Shown here piece after piece: positions 11,164 through 22,869 of a DNA stretch of 64,000 nt. The stretch's first letter is position 1; each line of letters starts with the position of its first letter. Source of the DNA: Dermanyssus gallinae (lineage: Eukaryota; Arthropoda; Arachnida; Mesostigmata; Dermanyssidae); NCBI GenBank assembly GCA_003439945.1, contig QVRM01000940.1, forward strand, positions 523,501 to 587,500. The letters run 5' to 3'. The position numbers and the translations under genes were made by a program. The notes beneath the pieces were generated by a model that searched no databases, was not told the DNA's origin, and was given only the letters and a program-made list of their open reading frames with translations.

Positions 11164-12417
11164 ATGCTCACAGAGTAACAACGGAGACTTCCATCGATAT
11201 TTGGGGTCTCGGATTACTTAAACCACGCGATTTCCACATTTGGCACAGCTACACTGCGAAAAACTTAGGAGACAAACGCAGCAATTATACTTTATACTCA
11301 GTAAACTTCCCGTTAAGTCGGATGGCCTCAAAAATGCGGTTTGGTATATGGTGTTGAACAAGTTTCGGACGACGTCCTGTGAGAGCTCGCCCCAAGATTT
11401 CACAAGGTTCTAACTGGTTTGAAAATAGTTTTTCGTCGGTGTAAACCTTTCCGGCGAGCCAGCTCCACACCTTCATGACGAAAGTAATATCAGGTGAGAC
11501 TGCAGGCCAGCGTAGGACCTCAGTGTGATGTTGTTTGAACCAGCTTCCGATCAGCCTGGTGGTGTGAATCGGAGCGTTATCGTGTTGAAAAACATAGTCT
11601 GCTCAAATTGCGCAGATGGCTCTTTTAGTAGATCCCAATAGAGCCTCGAATTAACACGATCGTCTAAAAACACAATCGACGATTTTGTATGATACCTGAC
11701 AGCGACCACTAAGCCGCCACCTAAATGACGTTTTGACAAAATTCGTTCTTCCTTACGGACATTGTGCAAATCCGAAAAAACACTCTCTGTCACTCAGTGG
11801 TCCATGAGATCGTATCGTGAACACTCAGTAATCCATGACGTTATATTGTGCGCGAAGTCAAGACGAGCTTTTATCGGTCAGCAGTCAATCGTTGTTTTTT
11901 CTTTCTCGTGAGCCAATGTGTCTTCGCCAGGAGTTTTGCACATGTCGGACGCTCGTTTGTACGTCGGCCGCAATTGCCCTCGCCGATGGCGCAGAGTTTG
12001 ACGCTTTCTTCAGAATTGCAGCTTGCTTTGTTCCAAAATGGCGATTTGATTTTTTTACGGCGTAACTTTTACCTAAATTAACAAAATTATTCACTACTTG
12101 GAGTCCACATCCCAATCGACGGGAAATTTTGCGATTAGAGAGGCCGATGTTCTTAAAAGCCTTGATATGGGCCTCTTCGTCACTCATTAGGCGCCAGCAT
12201 AAGCCTATCGTTTTTGCAAAAAACTTCCGGTAGGAGGTCTGCTTTTGGTCTTGTCGACGTCGTTAATCTGCTTAATTCACTCGTTAAGACATGCATCTTG
12301 CTAGTGACATTAACATTTTTTCGCGGTGTAGCTGCGCCAAATATAGGGATCCCGTGTTTCAAAGTAATCCGAGACCCCAAATGTCGATGAAAGTCTTCGC
12401 TGTTACTCTATGAGCAT
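11164..12417 (-). mobile_element. Tc1/mariner DNA transposon with 56-bp terminal inverted repeats
   Basis: The ends 11164-11219 and 12362-12417 are inverted copies differing at about six positions; both contain TTTGGGGTCTCGGATTACTT. The 1254-bp element contains one minus-strand transposase relic. It lies 17 bp beyond the (TTGAA)n tail of the CR1-like LINE. A clean TA target duplication is not obvious at the outer ends, so the boundary may be off by a few bases. Confidence 0.85.
11285..12187 (-). pseudogene. Tc1/mariner transposase, frameshifted
   Basis: A cut-and-paste DDE/D transposase. The N-terminal helix-turn-helix region is at 12187-11885 (MSDEEAHIKAFKNIGLSNRKI, then ISRRLGCGLQVVNNF). 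The catalytic part is at 11793-11551 in another frame (RKEERILSKRHLGGG), followed by DNAPIHTTRLIGSW (about 11580-11540), which carries the second Asp. The end is at 11476-11285. The third acidic position, normally in SPDxxPIExxW, reads SPDITFVMKVW, so the Glu is lost. Frame changes near 11800 and 11590 plus this substitution make it inactive in cis. Confidence 0.8.
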
Positions 12418-12500
12418 AAATAAATTGAAGTTACAATAAATGCGGCAAAAGGTTAACAAAAAAAGTTTAAAAAAGGTGGCTTTATACTTTTTTTCACACA

Positions 12501-12526
12501 ATATATATATATATATATATATATAT
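12501..12526. repeat. (AT)n microsatellite
   Basis: Simple AT tract just beyond the Tc1/mariner element. Confidence 0.9.
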
Positions 12527-13185
12527 CTTGGAATCACTGGGCTACATAAGAAACAAGTTCCTGGCATCTACAAATGTATGTGTCGTGTTGATATCGATCC
12601 ACGACTTTCGACGACAGAGTCGCAGGTTAAACCTATCACAGCGTTCCGACCATATGGATCTAAGCATTTATTTTGTAAAGCATCTTCTCTGCCTGTCTGA
12701 ATTGCAACGCCTCGTATTTCTGCTCGTAACCTTATAAGTACAAGGTAGCAGATCATCTTGATTGCTCACAAAATAAATGGCAACACAACGTAGCAGTTGC
12801 CAGCAGTCGAAGATACAGAGGCTTTTCATTATAATAGGAATGCTCATACATATTTCTAGTCTGACCTTCACCTGCCCTTATTCCTTTATGACGGCCCATC
12901 TCGATAGTTCTCACTAATTGCCGTAGTATTGCCCCTAATTATCAGAAAGCACGACAGAAATTCCATCATAAGTCGTCACTATTACCGCCTACATTTTGGT
13001 ATAGGAACGATCACGATCTAAACGACTGTAACTGACAGGGTGAGATGCTTAATCACCCCAAAAGTAACTAATTAGTAATTTGACTCAAGGTTAACAACAC
13101 GCTGGTGAGCATTCCTGGGCTAGGTCCTCGTTGGCGTTATTTATCGCACTCAGCCCCGTGGAAGAGCAGTTAGTATTGATGATTA
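12527..13185. other. No gene recognised
   Basis: Unique-looking sequence with only short ORFs and no motif I can name. Confidence 0.5.
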
Positions 13186-13311
13186 ATTGATTGGTTTATT
13201 CGCTTGATAAGTGTATGTACACATATCACCCTTTTATATCAGGGGCGCATAACGCTGCAGTTTTTATTTACCTTTATTGTAGTCCCCTGTTTTTTACCCT
13301 TATATGTTGAG
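13186..13311 (-). mobile_element. Solo 3' UTR of the tick-type LINE
   Basis: Closely matches 7431-7558 in the same orientation: both contain TTGATAAGTGT, TTTTATATCAGGG, CGCTGCAG, CCCCTGTTTTTT and TGTTGAG. It is a severely 5'-truncated copy of the same LINE. A short (AT)n tract (13312-13331) follows on its 5' side. Confidence 0.75.
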
Positions 13312-13331
13312 TATATATATATATATATATA

Positions 13332-14639
13332 TGAGAGGTTTTTAATTCTTTCCAAATTGCACCTTCAAGGCCCAGAATCGCCTAGACAAGAGTAAGTTCC
13401 CGACATAACAGGAGAGTAAGGTAAGTCTAAAATACAGATTTATTTATTATTTATTATTTTGCATTCGGCTGGGTAGGAGAGTATTTATAACAACGAATTA
13501 CATGTTTGTGTCCTGCCAACTTCACTACTGATTGAATCGGGCGATTTTTTGCTGCCAGATCCTGTGCCACTTATGCCTTCGTAAACACTTAACTCGTAAA
13601 TACTCGTGTAAGATTATAAGAATCATAATTAACAAATGTCTTGCCTGTACTGTAATATTGTTCAATGATAATATCGATTAATTATCGATCACTCCTAGCA
13701 TTCGTAGTCTGGTTTCCTATCTTATTCGGCTTGTGCTCTTGCTTAGACTTTCTGGGGGCGAGCGTCTTGCCTGTAGACTGCTGATATGGCCGCCGCCTAG
13801 GTTTTCCTTTTGGTGACTCTTCTAGTCTTTCATCGGCACACGTTGAACGAGAGCCTTTCATATAATCTCAGCAGAACGTTGGAGCTGACTGGCTTTGCTG
13901 CTCATCCGCTGTCGTAAGTTTCAGTGTAAAACTGGCGTCCTTAGATGTGAGATTATTAGCAATCATCAACTTCCGTGGATATATTTGGCTATGCGGTACT
14001 ATTTTATTTAAGACCCGTGAGTAGTAGATGAGTATACTTGGTCTTCGTAAAACGACAGCGTACGTACCTGAGAGTAAGACGCAAGATATGAGAAACGGCT
14101 CTTTGAATTTGATGTAGAGCTTCTTGCTCTAGCCAGTAACTTTCGATGACCGTGTGGCGGCAATAATGTCGCCCGTATTGTAGACGTAATCGCGCTTTGT
14201 GTTGAAACTTCGTTTAATCTTCACCTTATATCTAACAATGTTATTGTGAGAAACGTGATTTTTCCTCAATGGCGACTGTCTACTGGTTCTGGTTTCAATT
14301 AGTCAAATTTGTATGCTTTCACCTTTAAAACCTTTATCGTTGCTGTCGAGAAGGACGAATAAATCAAATTTGGCCTATAGCGCTGTGCACATAATTGTTG
14401 ATACGTCGCTGTGCGTCTGGAAAAGTGTTAACTATTTTTCTTCAGCGATTGTCATATGCTTTAAGGTTTGCGCCCTCTAAGTACGCAATACTCGCTGTGA
14501 AGTTCATGTCGTATAATCGTGCCCAGCTTACCCTCTACCTTGTGTACAGCCCTGTAAAAATACAGTCGATCCGCAGGCGCAAGTGTTGGTGGACATGATA
14601 TTTCATTCTATAAAACCAGTATGTTTTTCGATTCTTAAC
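13332..14639. other. No gene recognised
   Basis: Mixed AT-rich sequence. Minus-strand translations near 14140-14600 contain retroelement-like fragments, but none is clear enough to name. Confidence 0.45.
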
Positions 14640-14739
14640 ATATATATTTATTTATTAACACCTGGACTGGGTGTTTATGTTTTTTTTAAACATAACATCA
14701 TTTTTTTTAGGCTTTTTATTTAAATAGGCGAGCGCTATT

Positions 14740-17500
14740 TGGATTATCATGGGCCCATTTGCCCATACGCCAAGCAAACAGTCCGTTCACGAATTCACCG
14801 CGAGCCACGGCTTTTGAGGTGATTGATCGTTGACTCCTTAGGTTATTGGAGCGTACATCAAAAAGTGTTCTAACAAGTCACATTTTCGTAATTGATGTAG
14901 AACAGATAAGTTGCACTGCATGAAAAGTGAGTCAATACTTGGAACAACGTCATCTAACACGCTGTGGGGGCATCTAATTTGCAGGCGTCTTAGAAACATG
15001 TTTTGGACGCCATCCACCAACTTCCTATATTTGGACAGATAAGGCTCCCAGACAGGGGAGCAATATGTGAGTTAGGGAAGAACAAGAGATTTGTAAAGGC
15101 GAATGTACACATGTGGAGTCGTTAAAATAATACAGCGGAAGATAGTATTTATTGTGCGCAGAGATGTCTCCACAATCTTGGTAATGTGAAGGCTAAAGTT
15201 AAGATCAGGCGTAATATATATGCCTAAGTCCCGTGTATAAGAGAGGGTCGGTAAAATGCAGTTGTCAATTTTGTAGTCAAAGTCAAGTGCACCATTTTTC
15301 AGTACAATGCATTTTGAGGGTGAGAGAATCATGTTGTTTTCAGAACACCATCGTGCAATGCCGTCGACAGCAGTCTGCAGAACTTCGTGGGAGTAACTAG
15401 AGCAAATAGGATAATAAAGTTTTAAGTCATCAGCATATTCAATATATTTGACCGCCGGTGGCAGGTACTTATTTATGTCCAATACAAAAATTGTGTATAG
15501 AAGGGGGGATAAACATCCTCCTTTATTGACCAAAAAGGTATATTACATGTCATATGATTTAAAAACAATGGTTAAAAACAATGGTTAATTAGTTGCTTTC
15601 CCTTGCCAACCGTCGTAGGCTATCGAAGCTCTGGCACCCCTCGAAATGATATCGGGGGCAATGCTGAAGGCAATGTCTACATATACAGGTTGCTTGCGGC
15701 TCATGAAAGTCTCTTCGCGAACAAAGCTGGTAATAACATAAACATCCCCCTTGAGGTACACCAGATGCTGCAGGATATGGTCGACTCTTTTGGTCAAAAT
15801 AAACACAGTGAAACGGTTTTCGATCATTTATAAACATAGCCCAGTCCTGGGTCATTTCTAAAAGCTGTGTATATGTAGAACGGTGGGAAGTAAAGCCATG
15901 TTGGGCAGGGTCAAGTAAGCGGTTTAAGATTAAAAACTGATTTAAGTGGTTAACTAAAATGTTCTCAAAAATGCAGCATGGTATTGAGCATTGCGAAACT
16001 GGTCGGTAGATTTCAGCATTCATTTTCGAGCCTTTCTTGTGGATAGGGGTGACAAGACTGAGTCTAAAAAGGTCGGGCACAGCGCCGTCACTATAAAATC
16101 TTTCAAATATGAGTTAAAGTGGTTCCGCCAAAAACAACGCAAATTGTTTGAAAAAAAATTGAAGGAATGTTTTCAGGTGTAAGGCTAGTCTTCAATTTAA
16201 GCCCAGAGAGAAGTCAATAGATTGCAAACTCAGAGAAGGTAACCAAGGGATCGCGATGAGAAATGTTGCGTGGGTTGTTTGCCGTTGAAAAACCTGGGCC
16301 CAATGCACAGAACAGGGTAGAAAAATGTTCAGCGAGAATCTCAGCTTTATGTGAATCAGCATAAGCCACCGTAGGGCCTAGAATGATGGGGGGAAGAGAT
16401 TCAGTTCCTTTAATTCGTTCATTGGCATACCGAAAAGGTGAGCGAGAGTCCATAATGTTCATTCTAGACTCATGTAAAATACGAAGTCTTTTGGTCACTT
16501 TCATTAGCTTGCGTTCAAGAGACTGAGATGCGGTACTACAAAACTTTAGTTTATGAGCAAGACGATTTTTGTAAGTCTCCATATCCTTGATGGAATCACA
16601 CTGGTGAACCAGCGGAGTAAACGAGTTAATTAAATAAGAGCAATAGTCAACAAACTTGGTGTACATTACATTTACATCTGGACAACCAATGAAAAAATTT
16701 GCCAGTTTACAACGTCAAGATGATTCGCAATAATAGCGGCATCCATTCGTTTGCAATCGAGCCGATCATTCGACGGCAATATGTCACTGACAGCAAGTAC
16801 AATATTAAAACGTATGGCGCGATGATCAGATTTTATGGGAGGAGGGATAATGGCAACATTATCAATTGTATCTGAGTCAGTGGTAAGAAGAAGGTCAAGT
16901 ATGGGTTCAGACACATGAGTCGGTGAGTGAATTAGCTGGGATAGTCCATTTGCCAAACAGCAGGCTCTAAATTTCGATTCCACAGAGTCATTGAGAGTAA
17001 TATGAGATTGCCAGTCAATCTTCGGAAGGTTGAAGTCACCTATCAATATGACAGTAGAGTCTGTTTGACAACAGGTGTATATAATGGCACATATATCATC
17101 TATGCGTTTTCCCTTCAGAAGACTGTCCCCCGAGGGAGATGCATAGCAGCAGCCAAGCCGGAAGTTGTCTTGTTTGGAGACTACGCCAAGAGAAGCATAT
17201 GGACCCGGTAAGCTGAAATCAGCTTTTATAACACCTATCGAGTTTTTGACGAGTACAAATATGCCACCTCCACGCGAATCTCAATCTTTACGAAACACTC
17301 TGTATCTGTTCATCAAGCTGATTTCAGCATCACGTATGCTTTCGTTAAACCATGTCTCACATATTAGAACAACGTCAACGTCATATAGCAAACAATAGCT
17401 TCTTAGTGCATCAATGGCACCTGGTTTGGCGGCAGACCTACTATTAATGTAGAGACAATTATTTGATCGCCGATATCTTCCCCCGCCGGCTCGATATCAG
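14740..17500 (-). pseudogene. CR1-like ORF2: AP endonuclease plus reverse transcriptase, broken
   Basis: Minus strand from about 17500. The endonuclease has NNCLYINSRS (17465), DVVLICETWFNES (about 17370), a TGA stop near 17285 between RKD and DSRGGG, GDFNLPKIDW (about 17040) and SDHRAIRF (about 16830), which are the metal- and DNA-binding motifs of the exonuclease-endonuclease-phosphatase family. The linker is 16666-16214. The RT fingers are 16080-15790, where VYFD is followed at once by ASGVPQGG, so motif A is deleted. Motif B resumes at about 15533 (KGGCLSPLLYTIF), motif C reads EYADDLKLY near 15425, and the thumb and C-terminus extend to about 14740 (EFVNGLFAWRMGKWA). Confidence 0.85.
15535..15770 (-). 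other. Foreign ~235-bp segment inside CR1-like RT motif B
   Basis: Minus-strand RT sequence leaves the alignment just after GVPQGG (near 15750) and returns at KGGCL (near 15520). The two edges share a near-duplicate (GGGGGATGTTTAT and AGGAGGATGTTTAT). The segment is open for about 55 codons in one frame, ends in a stop, and is followed by an AATAAA. I do not recognise its product. Confidence 0.6.
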
Positions 17501-18383
17501 CTGATGTAGGACACGACTGAACATCAACAACATCACCGTCAACTTTTGATTTAATCTTCTCAGGCGCGATACGGCCAAAGTACGGCTTTATCACTGTACC
17601 ATGTGACCGAAGTTTTGGGTCAAGAACAGCCCGTTCATCATCCTCAGAGACGAACGGGCAAAATGTAGCATAAGAGCTGTGAGCAGTATGAAGTTGCCAT
17701 ACTGGTAGGGGTGATTTGAGTTTAGGTTTAATGATATTGTACATATCGGTGGCAGTGACGTTGGGCGCAATACGAGACACGAACACCCTCTTCTTTATCA
17801 CTCGTGCGACTGACGGAACAAGACCTTGGGAATCCGCAGTGCCAATGATGGCTTCGCGTCGTCTGCTGGTACTTCTCAGGCGCTTGGCCGAACGAGATCT
17901 CTCTCTCCCCTGCACGTTTGCGGACGTGCCACTGTTGGAGACAGGACGTAGAGGGACAGTAGCGGAGAAGGAGGGAATCGACTGCACATCTGTTTGCGAA
18001 CAGGATCCTTGCTGTGTCACACTAGAGGACCCACGAAAGTCGAAAAGCCGGTCCTTCGGCCTTACGGCATTGGACTTCAATTGTTTGATCTCATCACAGG
18101 CCGACCTCAGATTCAGTTGGCACTGGTGAAAGTCCTCACGAACGGCAGTTAGTTTTTGCTGTTGAAAAAGAACAATAATTGTCAAATCAGCAATACGACC
18201 AAGTACATTTGCCTGCGACCCAGAGGGAGGCTTTTGCTTGCAATTCGGACACACGAGAGATTGCAGCACTCCGGTAGAATTTGGGAAACACTTTACATGA
18301 CCCGCCGCACCACATCCGTGACAGCATAAACCGATTCCAATCCGCGCCGTTTCATTACAAAACACACATGCCACGTAATCCAT
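17403..18383 (-). CDS. CR1-like LINE ORF1 protein with PHD-like zinc finger
   Basis: An uninterrupted 326-residue ORF1. The N-terminus (residues 6-49) is a PHD/RING-like zinc finger: CVFCNE, then CCHGCGAAGHVKCF, then CPNCKQ, giving the C-x2-C, C-x2-C, H-x2-C, C-x2-C pattern known in CR1 and L2 ORF1s. A coiled-coil-like stretch follows (about residues 70-110), then a Ser/Arg-rich linker (about 150-185). The C-terminal half (about 205-275) begins KKRVFVSRIAPNVTATDM and looks like an RNA-binding fold. The start codon follows the 5' UTR directly. The last codons overlap ORF2 in the -1 frame. An ORF1 protein could still be made even though ORF2 is broken. Confidence 0.75.
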   Translation of the reverse strand: MDYVACVFCNETARIGIGLCCHGCGAAGHVKCFPNSTGVLQSLVCPNCKQKPPSGSQANVLGRIADLTIIVLFQQQKLTAVREDFHQCQLNLRSACDEIKQLKSNAVRPKDRLFDFRGSSSVTQQGSCSQTDVQSIPSFSATVPLRPVSNSGTSANVQGRERSRSAKRLRSTSRRREAIIGTADSQGLVPSVARVIKKRVFVSRIAPNVTATDMYNIIKPKLKSPLPVWQLHTAHSSYATFCPFVSEDDERAVLDPKLRSHGTVIKPYFGRIAPEKIKSKVDGDVVDVQSCPTSADIEPAGEDIGDQIIVSTLIVGLPPNQVPLMH

Positions 18384-18699
18384 GATGCGTCAAAATTTGC
18401 AGACGGATACGAAGACAGTGGAGAATAAACACAGTAAGCACACGAAAACCAGAGTTAATCACAAATTGCGTCTTAAGTTTTTTGAGCTAGCACTTGCAAA
18501 TATCCCAAAACTGCGGCGACACGACGTACACGCTCTCACCAGCGTCTTGAACGTTCAATACAACTATAAAAAGCACTAAAACTGATAAAATCGCCAAAAA
18601 TAATAAGATACGAGCAGTCCGCGGCGATGCAAACCGGTCGAAACCGAAACCGGAAGTTACATCACAATGTTTCGACACAACAAAAAATCTAGCGTTTTG

Positions 18700-19620
18700 C
18701 CAGTTCTGCTATGGACTGAACCGCGGCGTAGTATTTATCAAATTGATTCCAGCATTGTTTGCATCGACATTCGTCTTGTGGTTCATGGAAGCCCTCCACG
18801 TTGCATAGAACGTGAGGAAATCCGTGGGCTGCAAAGTTGTTAAATGCCGATATGTTACCCCGCTAGCCCCCCACCCAGTGCTACTTCTTGCTGCTGTCCT
18901 ATAAATGCCTATGTCTACTTCGCTAATTTTGGTTTGCCACTGCCGCATATAAACGTCAAAGGCGCACGTTTTCTTTAAATTTGATTGTTTTTGCAGCTCC
19001 CCTGTCAGCAGTGGGCCACCTTCCAACACGTGGACGACCCTATTTCTGCACGTATTTGAAAGCGCAAAACCCCTCTTTAGAAAGAAAAACCTTACCCCAT
19101 CAATTAAACGCAATTCGTCCACTCCCACCTTATCCCATATTAGTGAAATACCATTTGTGGCGCTGGGTGTTATGTGTCTCCCAGAATGAGCGACTGCTGC
19201 ATCGACCGAAAGCATATGTGGGCATTTAGTTGCCGCGGCTGCGATAGTGGTCTTCCTAATCTTCTCCTGGATGTGTGTATAAAAGCTACTGACCCCTGTT
19301 GATTGGGTGAGCTCTAGGTATGTAAATTTATTTACAAATTTTAATTACTTTCCTCTGATTTGAAGCACGTCACTCCTGGCCAGACGGCCTCCCGTTCGAA
19401 AAATCATGGCTACTGTCTTTTCCCAATTAACCTTTAAGCCCTTTTCATCCATGAATGTAACTAGTCGATCAATGGCTTGTTTCACTCTGAAAAGGCTACA
19501 ACTAAAGGTTACTATATCAACTGCGTACAGTAAAATTTTAGCCCACTCTCGGGTCCAGCCCGTCCTTATCCGTTCTGGGTTTTCGAATCTTAATAGGGAA
19601 GCCATCCTCCGTGACTCAGG
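18700..19620 (-). mobile_element. LINE fragment (RT palm to 3' end)
   Basis: The minus strand at 19605-19345 reads LLYAVDIVTFSCSLFRVKQA, an RT motif C in which the first catalytic Asp of YADD has become Val, and then KGLKVNWEKT. The C-terminal part (19215-18709) follows after a frame change. Its last ~110 bp recur at 49725-49835 (GTTTTGC, AGTTCTGCTATGGAC, CCAGCATTGTTTGCAT). Jockey- or I-like; clade uncertain. Confidence 0.65.
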
Positions 19621-19639
19621 AAATCATGTGCCTTAATGA

Positions 19640-21025
19640 TTTTTCATGAAACAAAAAGGCGCAATTGTCACACTTTTGGCAAAGAAGTACGCCTTAAAGC
19701 TTTCGGGGAGTGCCATATTGTTTTGCCCTTTCATTGCTTTTCAGCAGCTTGACGACTTTTCGAGTCACTGGGTCCCCTGTTTTTAAGATCGGGCTTCATT
19801 TTGAGTTTGAGTTGCTGTCAACGTGCAGGATCATGGCCGAGTCTTCTTTGCATTACATTTGTTGTTTTTTTCAGGCGTAGACTCGGTTAGCCAGTTTTCA
19901 TGTGCCATTGGCGTAAGGAGAGATTTCGACTAGATGTTATCATCAGCACGTTAAAACATACGGTGTATCGACTTCGTTAGCCTGTTAGCAGTAGTATACG
20001 TGCTTATAACGGTGAAGTCGTTGTCGTGCATGTGCATACATACATTTCTCATTGCCCATATCACAGCAATAGTTTCGAGTTCTGTTTTCTTTGTGAGGGC
20101 GAAAGCCGAACGAATTGGGCAGCTTGGAATAAGCTTGCATAATATACGTTTCGTAATGAACGCTAATTGTCTTCACTTGCTATTTATTTAGAAAGTCTTC
20201 GTCTTAAGCTGAGCTCATCCTTTAGACTTGCATTGATTTGAACAAATCGATCTCAATACATGCCCTGACACAACCAATCCTGGATAAGTATTACCGATCA
20301 ATAACGTATTACAGCGTATACGCTGATGCCATTGTTTAGTCCGATTGTCTGCAACGTTGGGTGCCAGTCTTATTGTTGTGGTGCACTTGCAAACATTTAC
20401 GGGTACTGTAGCGCTTCTGAAAGTTGTTTCTCGTAATGCTGCTGTTACCAAGCAAACTGCAGAATTCGTCTATTGGCCTACAACTTAATAAAAGTGGGTA
20501 TCTTGCCTTGTACATTTATCACGAGATTCTGTATTTAGAAGAATAACTCCAACGATTTCCTTAAGCCATCTTAGATTTTTCGGCATACAATTACTTCACT
20601 AAGCGACCGCACGCATTTTGCTAATAACAATTTGCCACTGAACTAATGTAGAAGCTTTTCATCCAATCTAAATTTGGCAGCGCTTTGCTAAACTGGTCGG
20701 CGTATTGATGTAAACGTGGAGTTCCATTGTAGGCTCACCCCAGTTTATCAATCTGGCCACTTGCTTGAATTTATCTAACTAGCTTCTGCTTTTAATTTTT
20801 ACTGCTCCACTCGTTAATGCATTAATATTATATATGCTATACACATACTACAAGTAGTTTACCGATGTGGGCGTCTTTCATCTACATTTATCACAGTTTT
20901 TGCATTTTTTAAACTTGCTTTAGCAATTGTGCTCGCTGTTATAGAACATTTAGTTCCTGAGTGCTTATGGTCATCTTGAAATTGTTGATGATCTCACTTT
21001 TTTTTTGTGAGAGGGAAAAATGCTT
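19640..21025. other. No gene recognised
   Basis: About 1.4 kb of sequence with only short ORFs on both strands and no named motif. Confidence 0.5.
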
Positions 21026-21029
21026 TTAC

Positions 21030-22090
21030 GCACACCCAAAGCGAGTAGTGTGGGACTCGATGCCGATGTCGTTGGCATAATACCCACTAAACATCTCTCA
21101 CCTAAATGGCCTCAGGAAGAGGCGAGGAGCTGAAACCATTCTTTAATACTACTTCAACCCCTACTTCTTCCTTAGGGTTGCGTGAACAGAGCGCACATCG
21201 GGTCTACACCAAATATTTTTGTTCAATAATCGTCTCGGCAAAATCCTTTATGATGTGCCATCTTTGGGTGTCTTGCAAGAGGGCCTGAGCCATTTGTTCA
21301 GATGTTACCGGGAGTTCCCGGTCTAAGAGCCGCACCAGCTCTGCCCTGTTTGCGCTAAAAGTCGTGCATACTTCGAAGATGTGTTTGACGTCGTCTTCTT
21401 CTCCTGAGTCGCAGAGAATGCATGCTGGCGACGGGGCACGTCCTATACGATGTAGGCATTTTCTGAAGGTGCCGTGGCTCGTTAAAAATTGGGTCAGAGG
21501 GTACGACAGTGATCCCTCTCGCTTTTTGAACCACTCTCGGACATCCGGGAAAATAGAGCGAGTCCAGAAACCCGGATGGCCCGCCTAGATCTCCATCCAT
21601 CTATTGTTCCACGCGTCTAGTGTCTGACGTGGTGTGTCTTCCTTAGAGATAGAGGAGTCCGCACGACAGACTGCGCTCTCCATAACCCGGAGATCCCAAG
21701 AGATCTGCCTGGAGAGTACTTGAATGGCCGCGGTAGACGCAGTTTTTTTGGTCCTTGCAATCTTGAGGGCCAGCGGCCTCTGCGTTTTATCCAGGAGCCG
21801 TCGGCACGTAACCCGCTTAGCCGTACGCTGCCACAGCGGGGCTGCGTAGAGCATAATGCTATCTACCACCGTCGCCAGGAGACACCTCTGATCATCGGAA
21901 GCACCCCGTATGCGCGGCAGCAATCTTGAGAGTTCTGTAGTAGCGTTGGTGGCCTTTGCAGCCGCGTAGTGCACATGAGGGGTGTCTGCCAGGCCGGTAT
22001 CCAGGAGCGAGCCAGATGGAGATGTCTTGCAAGGCGCCAATTGCTGTCCTCTCCAGCTGACATCACGCGACGTGATTGATGACCTCACTG
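21030..22090 (-). mobile_element. R1-type LINE, 3' fragment (thumb to 3' UTR)
   Basis: The minus strand encodes an R1-like thumb region at 22088-21585 (LSRLLPRIRGASDDQRCLLA, then LYAAPLWQRT), then in another frame the C-terminal zinc-binding region (about 21480-21360: CLHRIGRAPSPACILCDSGE, then HIFEVC). The 3' UTR carries the shared box at 21091-21046. The 5' part is missing. Confidence 0.8.
21046..21091 (-). other. R1-type LINE 3' UTR conserved box, copy B
   Basis: In element orientation GTTTAGTGGG followed by a GC-rich middle and GAGTCCCACACTA, matching the boxes at 1791-1853, 37063-37141 and 41134-41160. Confidence 0.65.
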
Positions 22091-22099
22091 GGACGAGTG

Positions 22100-22680
22100 A
22101 TATTGCTTCAAGTTTGTCGTTACTGGAAAATAAAAATTTATCGCGTTTCTGAGCTATTGCTTTCTATAGTTGCCATAGGGTTAATTTCGATATTCAGATT
22201 AATAAACGAAAAAAAAAACTGTCAGAACAAAATACTTATTGATTTAATAATTAACTACGTTACTTACATTTAAATTACCACGTTTGTCCACAATAAGTGC
22301 ATCTCTAAACTAAGTTCTAATTCGCTTCATTAGTCGTTTTATTTTAACAGCATTGGCGGAACGTCTACGTGGTTGGCTAACCGGGAGGCATATTGAAGTG
22401 CGTGCCATTTAGAAACTCACAGTATCTAGGCCGGATTCTGTCTTCAGCGTGGCCTTCGGTCATACGATTATTACTAAGGTTTTGAATAGCGCCATGTGGC
22501 CAGGAGGAGTAAGCTTCCGGCGCTGGCTAGGGGCTCCGTCAGCCTAGATAGAATATGCGAAGAGTATACTGACGGGCATGCTTTAACAGCTATACACCAA
22601 TGACGCCCTCTGCCAAGGCAGCTGCATGCTGCTCGCGGCTGCAAATTATTGCTTTGGAATCGCGAAGCTTCATCTGGGGC
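22100..22680. other. No gene recognised
   Basis: AT-rich at 22100-22330, then a more GC-rich part with short plus-strand frames that I cannot assign. Confidence 0.45.
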
Positions 22681-22869
22681 TTTAACTTTGCATTTCAGTC
22701 AGTGCTGGTCTAGCAGGACTAAATCTGCAGCTAACCACTCTTGTCGAAGGCGACTGTCGTATTGATAATAGCGCCATCGACAGGAAGGGCGACAAGCTCC
22801 TTAGCTTCTGGAGAACAGAGGCCTGCATTGTGCAAATGAGCCTGATAAATTCACGTATCCAATATAAAT

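Larger units (their letters stand above)
14640..18690 (-). mobile_element. CR1-like LINE, nearly full length, inactive
   Basis: In minus orientation: a 5' UTR (about 18690-18384), an intact ORF1 (18383-17403), an overlapping ORF2 with an AP-type endonuclease and an RT (about 17500-14740), then an AT-rich 3' end near 14640. It is disabled by a stop in the endonuclease, deletion of RT motif A and about 235 bp of foreign sequence in motif B. Confidence 0.85.
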
